Below, piece by piece: positions 23,929 through 31,595 of a stretch of DNA of 64,000 nucleotides (positions within the stretch are counted from its first letter, which is position 1; each line of letters begins with the position of its first letter). Location: the NCBI RefSeq assembly GCF_016839145.1, contig NZ_CP069304.1, forward strand, positions 372,001-436,000, given 5' to 3'. Position numbers and translations under genes: made by a program. Source of the stretch: Shinella sp. PSBB067. GTDB taxonomy: Bacteria; Pseudomonadota; Alphaproteobacteria; Rhizobiales; Rhizobiaceae. The notes under the pieces were generated by a model, which saw only the letters and a program-made list of their open reading frames with translations, made no database searches and was not told the origin of the DNA.

Positions 23929-26181
23929 ATGACCCCGGGCAACGCGGCTCTCCTCGCCCCTGGCGCCCGCGCGTGGCGAAGGTTCTCCCCGAGCGTCTCC
24001 ATGTTCGTTGTGATGGTGGTCTGCATCGCGGCATCGGCGCTGGCGGTCTTTGTCGCCACGTCGCGCCCCTGGCTGGGGCTCACGCTGGGCGCAGGCCCCG
24101 GCGATGCCGTCATCCTGGCCGATATCGCGCGCGACGGCCCGGCCGCAAGCTCCGGGGCCGCGCCCGGTTTCCGGCTCGCCGGAATCGGGCCGGGCGGCAA
24201 CGCCGACGGTCGTTCGGCCGTCCTGCTGCGGGGCAGCGACCTTGTCGAGGAGCCTGACGGCCTTGAGAGCTACGCGCAGGCGGCGGCGTTCCTCGCGCGG
24301 CAGAGCGAGCTGGCCGCTCTTCTGCAGCAATCCGTCCTCACCCTCCATGTCGTCAACGACGAGACCGCCGAGGCGCACGCGCTTGAGGTCTATCCGCGCG
24401 CCCGCCCTGTCCGGGCGCTGCCGCCGGTTTTTTGGGTGCAGCTCGTTTCGGGGCTTGCCGGCTTTGCCATCGGGGCCTGGATATGGGCGATGCGCAGCGG
24501 GGACATCGGGACGCGCCTGTTCGCCCTGTCGGGCTTCGGGCTGCTCGTCTCGGCCCTTCCCGCCGCCATTTACAGTACCCGCGAACTGGCTGTCGACGGC
24601 GACCTCTTCGCCATGTTGAGCGCCTTCAATCATCTCGGCGTCCACCTCTTCGGCGGCGCCATGGTGGCGCTGTTCCTCAGCTATCCTCGCCCGCTGGTGC
24701 GGCCGATCTGGCTGCTTTCGGTCCCAATCGTCCTGGCACCCTGGCTATGGGCGGACATTGGCGGGCTGCTGCCCGACCCCACCATTGGCATGTATGCTCC
24801 GATGATGGCCGAGATGTTGCTGATCGCCCTGCTGGTGGCGCTGCAATGGCGGCTGGCGCGGCGCGATCCGGCAACGCGGGCGGCGCTGCGATGGCTCGGT
24901 CTGTCGGTCGTGCTCGGCGCGGGCGCCTTCGTCGCCGGCATCGCCGCTCCCCTGTTGCTCGGGGCCGCCCCGGCGCTCAGCCAGGGCTACGCCTTTGCCT
25001 TCTTCCTGATCGTCTATGGCGGCATTGCGCTCGGCATCCGCCGCTACCGATTGTTCGACCTCGGCGACTGGGCCTTCCGCATCCTGTTTTATTCCGGCGG
25101 CGTGGTGCTGCTGGTGGCGCTCGATGCGGCGCTGATCTGGCTGCTCAATGTCGAACGCGCCCCGGCGCTCGGCGTGTCGCTGCTGCTGGTCGGTTTTGTC
25201 TACCTGCCGTTGCGTGACGCCCTCTGGCGCCGGATGCATGGCCGGCAGATACTGCCGGAACACGAATTGTTCGCGTCCGCCATGGACGTCGCCTTCGGCC
25301 CGACATCCGGTGCAAGGGCCGAACGCTGGCGCAGCTTGCTTGCGCGGCTCTACGATCCGTTGGAGACAGTGCCGGCCGGCGCGGTCGAGGACGTCGTCGC
25401 GAGCCCGGACGGGCTCGAACTCCTATTGCCGGAAGTCGCCGGGGAGACGGCATTGCGACTGCGCTATCCGTGGGGCGGGAAGGGCTTGTTCGGTCCTCGC
25501 GACCTGCAACTGGCCAGCCAGCTCGTCACCCTCGTTGCGCGCGCCGAAGCCAGCCGTGCCGCCTATGATCGTGGCGTGGCGGGGGAGCGCCAGCGCATCG
25601 CGCGCGACCTGCATGACGATGTGGGCGCCCGGTTGCTGACCGGCCTGCACCGTGCCGACACGCAAACGCGGCCGATCCTGCAAGAGGCGCTGTCGGACAT
25701 CCGGACCATCGTGAGCGGTCTCAGCGGCAAGACGGCAACGCTGGACGGGGTGCTGGCCGAAGCGCGCCACGAGACGATGCGGCGGCTCGAAGCGGCAGGA
25801 ATCGATCTCGACTGGGAGATACCCGACCAGCGCGCCGAGCACGTCGCCCTCAGTTACATGCAAAGCAAGGCGCTGCTTTCCTCGGTCCGCGAGATCGTCA
25901 GCAACGTCATCCGCCATTCCGCCGCGCGGATCGTGCATGCCCGGATCGCGCTGTCGGAGACGTCGATGCGCCTTCGCATCGCCGATGACGGGCGCGGCAT
26001 GTCATGCCAGGCGGAGCCGGCCGGCTACGGGCTGGGCAACATCCGCCAGCGGCTGGGCGGTGTCGGGGGCACCTTGGCGATAACATCGGACGCTGGCGGC
26101 GCGGCACTGGAAATCGTGATGCCGCTTGGCGGTCCCGGGCAATCGCGGGAGCCTGGCGCCGAAAGCGGGCGGTTCTTATGA
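23929..26181 (+). CDS. Membrane sensor histidine kinase (ComP/DegS-like, HisKA_3) with PDZ-like segment
   Basis: A 750-residue kinase. One membrane helix at about 22-44 is followed by a periplasmic stretch with PDZ character (PWLGLTLGAGPGDAVILADI, GPAASSGAAPGFRLAGIGP). About eight hydrophobic helices follow between 165 and 430, then a GAF-like linker. The HisKA_3 box ERQRIARDLHDDVGARLL has phospho-acceptor His562. The ATP-binding domain has EIVSNVIRHSAA, DDGRGM and GYGLGNIRQRLGGVGG. The layout (helix, PDZ-like segment, polytopic sensor, HisKA_3) resembles ComP of Bacillus. The partner is the upstream NarL-type regulator. The ligand is unknown; hydrophobic or peptide signals are possible. Confidence 0.9.
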   Translation: MTPGNAALLAPGARAWRRFSPSVSMFVVMVVCIAASALAVFVATSRPWLGLTLGAGPGDAVILADIARDGPAASSGAAPGFRLAGIGPGGNADGRSAVLLRGSDLVEEPDGLESYAQAAAFLARQSELAALLQQSVLTLHVVNDETAEAHALEVYPRARPVRALPPVFWVQLVSGLAGFAIGAWIWAMRSGDIGTRLFALSGFGLLVSALPAAIYSTRELAVDGDLFAMLSAFNHLGVHLFGGAMVALFLSYPRPLVRPIWLLSVPIVLAPWLWADIGGLLPDPTIGMYAPMMAEMLLIALLVALQWRLARRDPATRAALRWLGLSVVLGAGAFVAGIAAPLLLGAAPALSQGYAFAFFLIVYGGIALGIRRYRLFDLGDWAFRILFYSGGVVLLVALDAALIWLLNVERAPALGVSLLLVGFVYLPLRDALWRRMHGRQILPEHELFASAMDVAFGPTSGARAERWRSLLARLYDPLETVPAGAVEDVVASPDGLELLLPEVAGETALRLRYPWGGKGLFGPRDLQLASQLVTLVARAEASRAAYDRGVAGERQRIARDLHDDVGARLLTGLHRADTQTRPILQEALSDIRTIVSGLSGKTATLDGVLAEARHETMRRLEAAGIDLDWEIPDQRAEHVALSYMQSKALLSSVREIVSNVIRHSAARIVHARIALSETSMRLRIADDGRGMSCQAEPAGYGLGNIRQRLGGVGGTLAITSDAGGAALEIVMPLGGPGQSREPGAESGRFL

Positions 26182-26529
26182 GTCGAGGCTGAGGTAAACC
26201 AATCCGTCCGGCTGGATCATCAGCCGCTTGTAGCCTTCCCCGCCACCGATCTTGCCGCTGCCGACGTCCCAGCATCCGGCCGACAGGGTGAATCTCACCT
26301 CTTCTCCCCGCGCGATATAGGACCCTTTGGAAAGCCGGTTGAAACCGTAGCTCAGCGCAGTGCAGTCCGCGATGACCACGGCATCCAGCCTGCCGGAAGT
26401 GTTGTTTCGGATGACGAGGGTGCCCGTCGGCTCACCCGGCCGCGTGAGCGGGCCGCCCGTCACGGTGTCGCATCCGGCCAGGGCCGAGGCGCAAAGCCCG
26501 ATATATCCGGCCGCAAGCCGTCTCTTCAT
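26176..26529 (-). CDS. Small predicted lipoprotein, unknown function
   Basis: A 117-residue exported lipoprotein: MKRRLAAGYIGLCASALAGC with lipobox LAGC and lipidated Cys20. The mature part (LVIRNNTSGRLDAVVIADCT, RGEEVRFTLSAGCWDVGSGK) reads like a single beta-sandwich domain with a probable Cys-Cys pair. No enzyme motif is visible. It is convergent with the sensor kinase gene, overlapping its end by six bases, so it is not part of that operon. Confidence 0.75.
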   Translation of the reverse strand: MKRRLAAGYIGLCASALAGCDTVTGGPLTRPGEPTGTLVIRNNTSGRLDAVVIADCTALSYGFNRLSKGSYIARGEEVRFTLSAGCWDVGSGKIGGGEGYKRLMIQPDGLVYLSLDS

Positions 26530-26753
26530 GCACGTTCTCCAGGCCTGTGGCTTCGTAGCAGCATGCTGCCGAGGTTCGCCTGCTTTCGCGCCGGATGCAT
26601 CCCCCGTTCAGGGGGGAGCGGGAAGAAAAACGAGGCCTCGCGGGCGGTTTCCGATCGCTTGCCCGGCAGGCGATGAAACCTCCCGGCGGATGCGGCGTTC
26701 TTAATCCAGTGGCAACAACACCCGAGCGGACAATGACGAACGGAGAGACGACA

Positions 26754-26960
26754 ATGAGGGAGCGCGAACTGCGCGGCATCATCGATGAGAAGATCACGGC
26801 CCTCATGCGCGAGATGCAGGAGGCGAACTGGCGTGCCGACGACGTCGCGTTCGCGATCGAAGCCGTCCTGAGGGAACGGTGGATCGACCGCGCCCTGGCG
26901 CTTCGGGCCGCGCGCGAAAATGTTCCGGAGGACTTCGTATCCGATGGAAACGAAGGCTGA
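26754..26960 (+). CDS. Small helical protein, unknown function
   Basis: A 68-residue protein beginning MRERELRGIIDEKITALMRE, predicted to be mostly alpha-helical and rich in Glu and Arg. ATG 26754 is preferred over ATG 26733 because GGAGAG lies at the right distance before it. No family is recognised. It precedes another small open frame by 27 bases, so the two may be cotranscribed. Confidence 0.6.
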   Translation: MRERELRGIIDEKITALMREMQEANWRADDVAFAIEAVLRERWIDRALALRAARENVPEDFVSDGNEG

Positions 26961-26987
26961 TCCGCCAGGCGCGTTCGGGAGCAAACC

Positions 26988-27194
26988 ATGACAACGACAT
27001 TTCAGGTCATCGCGCTGAGTTCGCTCGATCCCTTCGCAGACGATCGGCATGACGAGCCGAAGCTGCTCTATCCGGACGCATTGAAATACGCGCAGGAACT
27101 GAAGGCGCAGGGCAAGGCGTTTCGTGTTTTTGCGGACGGAGTAGCAACCGAAGAGCAGCGGCGCGCATTCCTGGAGCTCGGCGGGGTGGAATAG
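26988..27194 (+). CDS. Small hypothetical protein
   Basis: A 68-residue soluble protein (MTTTFQVIALSSLDPFADDR, ending QRRAFLELGGVE) preceded by a good GGGAG ribosome-binding site. The composition is ordinary for a real small protein, with no membrane segment or signal peptide. No family recognised; it follows a 68-residue helical protein gene on the same strand. Confidence 0.55.
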   Translation: MTTTFQVIALSSLDPFADDRHDEPKLLYPDALKYAQELKAQGKAFRVFADGVATEEQRRAFLELGGVE

Positions 27195-27217
27195 GCAGCG
27201 CCCTTGCGCTTACGGGC

Positions 27218-27718
27218 TTAGCAGTGCCCGTACCACGTATATGTTCCATCGTCCTGGAAAGGCGGGCGGGCATATCTGCGCTGGAAACGGCTCTCTGCAA
27301 TCGACGACGCCTTCCCCAGAAGCGCGCGCAGCCGGCGGGTATCTTCGTCGACCTGGCGAAGGACGCGCTCCAGCGCGCCGCCTTCCGCCGCGCTGCGTTC
27401 GTGTGTTCGCGTCGGGCGAGCCGGTGTCACGCAAATGCGCGGGCCCACCCGGTTCTGAAACTGAGCCAGGACATGACCGGCGCAAGACAGCGCCTCGCGC
27501 ACCTCGCCGCGCGGCTCGGTGGCGATGACGAGCCGGAAGGCGCTGATGAGGGAAGGCTTGCTTGCCGGCAGGCAATCCGTGTCGAGAATGTCGTTCTGCG
27601 GCCGCTCCAGTCGCAGGAAGGCCAGAAAGGTGTCGACGAGATAATGCGCCTTTGCAAGGACATCGGTGTCTGACCACTCTGCCTCGGGTGCGGACGGATT
27701 CCTGTAAGCCCTTGCCAC
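27218..27718 (-). CDS. Hypothetical protein, GTG start
   Basis: A 166-residue predicted cytoplasmic protein, with helical N-terminal part ARAYRNPSAPEAEWSDTDVL and HYLVDTFLAFLRLERPQNDI and a basic, proline-rich C-terminal tail ending DDGTYTWYGHC. The start GTG at 27718 is chosen because GGAGA lies eight bases upstream and the frame ahead of it is non-biological in composition. I do not recognise a family. It is divergent from the surface lipoprotein gene. Confidence 0.55.
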   Translation of the reverse strand: MARAYRNPSAPEAEWSDTDVLAKAHYLVDTFLAFLRLERPQNDILDTDCLPASKPSLISAFRLVIATEPRGEVREALSCAGHVLAQFQNRVGPRICVTPARPTRTHERSAAEGGALERVLRQVDEDTRRLRALLGKASSIAESRFQRRYARPPFQDDGTYTWYGHC

Positions 27719-27943
27719 GCGCTGTTCTCCGGTTTCGAATGGTAATGTCGCGGGGCAGCAAAAGGTTTCAAACTCGCGTTGATGCCGCCCTCGGGGAAGC
27801 GGGGCCTTGCCTTCTCGCTCAATCGACGCCGGTTTCGATCGTATCCCTGCTCTTATTGCGGTCCTCCCCCCTGAACAGGGGTTGGCAGGCGCGTGCCCTA
27901 TTTTTATCGAACTGTCATTCCTGGGCGAATGAATGGGGAAATT

Positions 27944-29101
27944 ATGCGTTTTAAAACTTTGATTGTAGCACTCGCGTGCTCGAGCTTGCTGGCCGCCTGC
28001 GCGTCGACAGGCACTACCGGTTCCATCAACCCGGGCGGCGGCGGCACGGGTGGCGGCGGCACGGGCGGCGGCGGCACGGGTGGTGGCGGCACAGGCGGTG
28101 GTGGCGCAGGCGGTGGCGGCACGGGCGGTGGCGGCACGGGCGGTGGCGGCACGGGCGGGGACGGCACGGGCGGGGACGGCATCCAGCTTCGTGGTCTGGC
28201 GACAAAATTCGACAAGGCGGAAAACGGCATGCCGAGTGTGCCTGGTGTGCCGACGCTTTACGAAACGCCGACGGCCGATTTCACCTCCGACGATACGCCG
28301 GTGACACGTACGGCTTCCGCGATTGCCGCTTCCCTCCTGCTCGAGGGGCCGCAGGCCACGGGCGGTAAGGCGACGATCAGCACCAGCGCAAAATTCGCCA
28401 ATGGGCAGGATGTTGCCGGAACCAACGGCGCGTGGGGCCAAACCATCCCCACGGCTGACGGCGATACCGAGACGTACTATCTGAGGACGGGGGACGCCAG
28501 CCCCGGCGACAAGATCCGGATCGTTTCGCGCGACGAGGACGGCGACAGCAAGGACGATTTCTTTGCCGTCGACCAGCATTCCGGCGGCTCGGACGTCCGT
28601 CTGGCCCAGGAAACCGTCGGCATCTACTATGGCGGCGATTTTGCGCCTGCCTCCGCATTGACGGGCAAGACCACGGCCACCTACTCGCGCAAGGCGGGCA
28701 CCCATGATGCCGGCGTTGTGCGCATCACGACGGGTTCCGGCTTGGCCGACGCCAGCCCCACCCTCTACAAGGGGGACGTGAGCCTGACGGCGGACTTCAA
28801 TACCGCCCGGGTGAACGGACGCATCGACAACATCGACAGGATCGCCGGCATGGGGCGCACCAATTTCGACGTCGTGCTGGAGGATGCGACGATCAGCGGC
28901 GTTCACTACGACAACGGCAAGGTCCGCCTCGTTCAGACCGGCACCAACACCGACACGGCCACCATCGGCAATTCGGCCTTCATCGGTTCGTTCATGGGCA
29001 AGGATGCCGAGCGGACGGCCGGCGTGTTCCAGGCGACGGGCCAGATGGACGGAAAGCAAGCCTTCGTTTCCGGTCGCTTCGCGGCGGACGAGGTAAAGTG
29101 A
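27944..29101 (+). CDS. TbpB-like surface lipoprotein with Gly-rich N-terminal tether (probable Slam client)
   Basis: A 385-residue lipoprotein. The signal peptide MRFKTLIVALACSSLLAAC carries lipobox LAAC with lipidated Cys19. It is followed by a flexible anchor of GGGGT repeats (about residues 31-79), then a beta-rich domain. The C-terminal half has the features of the transferrin-binding-protein B-lobe eight-stranded barrel: YSRKAGTHDAGVVRIT, LTADFNTARVNGRIDNIDR, SAFIGSFMGKDAERTAGVFQ and a terminal GRF strand. The gene is followed after 86 bases by a Slam translocator, which moves such lipoproteins to the outer leaflet. The ligand is not evident; no iron-binding residues can be assigned. Confidence 0.8.
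   Translation: MRFKTLIVALACSSLLAACASTGTTGSINPGGGGTGGGGTGGGGTGGGGTGGGGAGGGGTGGGGTGGGGTGGDGTGGDGIQLRGLATKFDKAENGMPSVPGVPTLYETPTADFTSDDTPVTRTASAIAASLLLEGPQATGGKATISTSAKFANGQDVAGTNGAWGQTIPTADGDTETYYLRTGDASPGDKIRIVSRDEDGDSKDDFFAVDQHSGGSDVRLAQETVGIYYGGDFAPASALTGKTTATYSRKAGTHDAGVVRITTGSGLADASPTLYKGDVSLTADFNTARVNGRIDNIDRIAGMGRTNFDVVLEDATISGVHYDNGKVRLVQTGTNTDTATIGNSAFIGSFMGKDAERTAGVFQATGQMDGKQAFVSGRFAADEVK
28034..28180 (+). repeat. 15-bp tandem repeat encoding a GGGGT tether
   Basis: About nine to ten imperfect copies of a 15-base unit of the form GGY-GGY-GGC-GGC-ACG occupy 147 bases in frame. They encode GGGGT units with occasional A or D replacements in the last copies. Such repeats change copy number by slippage without breaking the frame, which would alter the length of the anchor between lipid and folded domain. 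Confidence 0.9.
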
Positions 29102-29187
29102 CGGTCGTTTCAGGCGGAGCCCGGGCGGGCTCCGCCGCACCTGCAACCGGATCCACCGGCGGTGGTGAACGGCAGAAGAACAACGCC

Positions 29188-30546
29188 ATGAGACGCTTGA
29201 GCTGTCTGTGCCTCATCGCCGCCTATTGGTTCGGCCCCGCCGCGCTTGACGGGTATCCGCTGCCGTTCGGCACTTCGCCGGCTCGGGCTTCCAGCCTATC
29301 CTCGACATCCCCGGTCTCGACCGGCCGCGAGGCGCTTCTGCTGGCCAGGGCGCTGATCACGACCGGCAGGATGCAGGAGGCGCGGGCCGTGGTCGACGGC
29401 TGGCAACCGGACCACCCGGAGCACGGTCAACGCGTGCAGTTCGTCGACGGCCTCATCGCCGCCGCCCGGGGCGACCACCGGACGGCGGTTGCGATCTACC
29501 GCAAGATGCTGGCCGCCCGGCCGGATCTCGACGCCGTTCGAATCGAACTGACCAAGTCCTTGTTCATGCTGAGTGACGACGCCGCCGCCAAGGCACAGGC
29601 CGAACGGCTGGTCGCCGCCGGGGTCGACGACAGGATCGGCGGCACCATGTCGACCATGCTGAAGGTTCTGGATTCCCGCCGGCCGGTGCGCTTCAGCGGG
29701 TATGCATCGGTGCTGCCCAGCAGCAACGTCAACAACGGCACGGACAGGACGACCGTGCCGCTCGGCGACATCGACCTCACCATCGACGAATCCGCCAGGC
29801 GCAAGTCGGGGATCGGGCTGATGCTGGGTGGCGAGGTCCTCTACCGCCAGAGTTTCACGCCCTCGGCCGCCTTCGTCGGGTCGGTGTCGGCCATCGGGCG
29901 CTTCTACCCGCAGATCGACCGTTCCCTGATCACGGCGGATGCCAGCGCCGGCATTGAAAACAGTTTCGGTCAGACCCGCGTCCTCACCTCCATCATCGCC
30001 GGGGGCGGCATGACCGACCTGAAGGAGGATCTTCGCCACATCGGCGGGCGTGTCGAGGTGAACATGAACCCATGGCCCCAGTGGCGCGTCTTCAGCAGCA
30101 CGTCGCTGCGCTATGAGCAGGACAAGGCGACCGAAGCCAACAGCGGCTGGGCGGGAAACACGACCGTCTATGCCGACCGCATGATCGGGCCGAACCGTTT
30201 CGTCCGCCTGATTGCCGGAGCGAGTGCCGCCCGCAAGGCCGAGGAGCGGTTCTCCTACGGCGAGGTGCTCGCCGGTGTGGGGTTCTACAACGAGTTCTCC
30301 CACGGGGTGACGGCCTATGTGCAGGGGACGCTCGCCGGGCGGCACTATCGGGACGACTATCCGGGCCTCGGCGCGGCGCGGCACGACACGCGGGCAACCG
30401 CACAGCTCGTTCTGACCAAGCGTGACCTGAATTTCGCGGGCTTTGCGCCGCAACTGGCCTATACGTTCGAACGCACCGTTTCCAACGCGGCGTTCTACGA
30501 TACCAGGCGCCATGAGGTGGAGCTGCGCTGGACCAAGGATTTCTAG
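29188..30546 (+). CDS. Surface lipoprotein assembly modifier (Slam, DUF560)
   Basis: A 452-residue outer-membrane protein. The signal peptide starts MRRLSCLCLIAAYWFGPAAL. A helical TPR-like N-terminal domain follows (GREALLLARALITTGRMQEA, RGDHRTAVAIYRKMLAARPD, VRIELTKSLFMLSDDAAA), then RFSGYASVLPSSNVNNGTDR, and a C-terminal beta-barrel ending in the aromatic strand HEVELRWTKDF. This is the Slam layout. Slam proteins translocate lipoproteins to the cell surface, and their client is often the adjacent gene, as here. The start at 29188 is taken from the signal peptide; a GTG at 29098 would overlap the lipoprotein stop but gives an implausible N-terminus. Confidence 0.85.
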   Translation: MRRLSCLCLIAAYWFGPAALDGYPLPFGTSPARASSLSSTSPVSTGREALLLARALITTGRMQEARAVVDGWQPDHPEHGQRVQFVDGLIAAARGDHRTAVAIYRKMLAARPDLDAVRIELTKSLFMLSDDAAAKAQAERLVAAGVDDRIGGTMSTMLKVLDSRRPVRFSGYASVLPSSNVNNGTDRTTVPLGDIDLTIDESARRKSGIGLMLGGEVLYRQSFTPSAAFVGSVSAIGRFYPQIDRSLITADASAGIENSFGQTRVLTSIIAGGGMTDLKEDLRHIGGRVEVNMNPWPQWRVFSSTSLRYEQDKATEANSGWAGNTTVYADRMIGPNRFVRLIAGASAARKAEERFSYGEVLAGVGFYNEFSHGVTAYVQGTLAGRHYRDDYPGLGAARHDTRATAQLVLTKRDLNFAGFAPQLAYTFERTVSNAAFYDTRRHEVELRWTKDF

Positions 30547-30681
30547 ACACCGTTGTGGTCGGCCGCGCGGCGGCTTCGCCAGCGACCTCATGGTGTAAGC
30601 CGTTTGCGGGCCTCTGTCTCGACATGTCCTCCCGCGACCGGATGCCGGCCAGGGCCCGGGCGCTGATGACCTTGGCCGCCG

Positions 30682-31595
30682 CTATGTCTCATGCAGCACA
30701 TGGGCGGCTTTTACCGCCGCGGAGGCGCGGTTTTCGACGCCGAGCTTGACGTAGATCTGCTCGAGATGCTTTGTCACCGTACGCGCGCTGAGGCCGAGGA
30801 TTTCGCCGATGTCGCGGTTCGACTTGCCCTTTGCGATCCATAGCAGGACCTCGGATTCGCGCTGGGTGAGCGAGAAATGCTGGCGCAGGACCTCGTCGTC
30901 GGACATGGGGTTTTCGGCGGTGAGGCGGAAGAGGAATTCATCCGCGTCGATCCTGCCGAGGAAGGAAAGCTGCAGGCTCGCCTGCCCGGCCTGGCGGATG
31001 GCGAAGGTCGTCTCGTGCGTGGCATCCCGCATCGCCATCCAGCGGCGGATATGGCCGGAGACAACATCCAGCCCCTCGTCGCTGCCGGTGGCGGCATTGA
31101 CGAGCCTGTTTGCCTGTGGCGTCGACCAGCGGATCCGTCCGTCGCCACCCACGGCAAGCAGGTGCCGGCCCGCCGCGTCCAGTGCCACCCGGGCGCTCTG
31201 GGCGGAGCGGGCATTGGTGAGATGCACGCGGATGCGGGCGCGCAGCTCGTCGATATTGATCGGCTTGGAAAGATAGTCGACCCCGCCGGCCTCCAGTGCG
31301 CGCACGACATGCTCGGTTTCCGTGAGCCCGGTCATGAAGACGACGGGGACGGGGCTGACGACGGGGGTCGCCTTGAGCCGAAGGCAGGTCTCGAAACCGT
31401 CCATGCCGGGCATGACGGCGTCGAGCAGGATGATGTCGGGCGTGATGCGGTCGACGATGTTGAGCGCCGAGGCGCCCGAGGTCGCGATCAGCACGGAGAA
31501 GCCGGATTGCTCCAGCGCTTCCGTCAGGAAGCCCAGGGCCTCGGGGAATCGTCGACGATGAGGACGATGTCGCGCGGGGTGGCTGTCTCAGTCAC
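30682..31595 (-). CDS. LuxR-type response regulator of the urea-uptake locus, frameshifted near its start
   Basis: A response regulator with receiver domain, central PAS-like part and C-terminal LuxR DNA-binding domain (FSLTQRESEVLLWIAKGKSN, LSARTVTKHLEQIYVKLGVE). The phospho-acceptor Asp is in IILLDAVMPGMDGFE and the Lys in YLSKPINIDEL. The GTG at 31595 overlaps the kinase stop (GTGACTGA) and gives TETATPRDIVLIVDDSP. The frame breaks at 31543-31546, where four G (C on the coding strand) appear and five are needed. One added base gives a 304-residue protein. A sequencing error is likely because the rest is intact; if real, the domain would lack its first strand and acidic pocket. Confidence 0.85.

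Noticed and set aside
28034..28180. Possible CRISPR-like repeat array
   Set aside because: The 15-base units are contiguous, in frame and without spacers; they encode a glycine tether.
27218..29146. 642-codon minus-strand frame across the surface lipoprotein gene
   Set aside because: Only the part downstream of GTG 27718 looks like protein; the rest is antisense to the Gly-repeat lipoprotein and gives Ala/Arg-Thr repeats.
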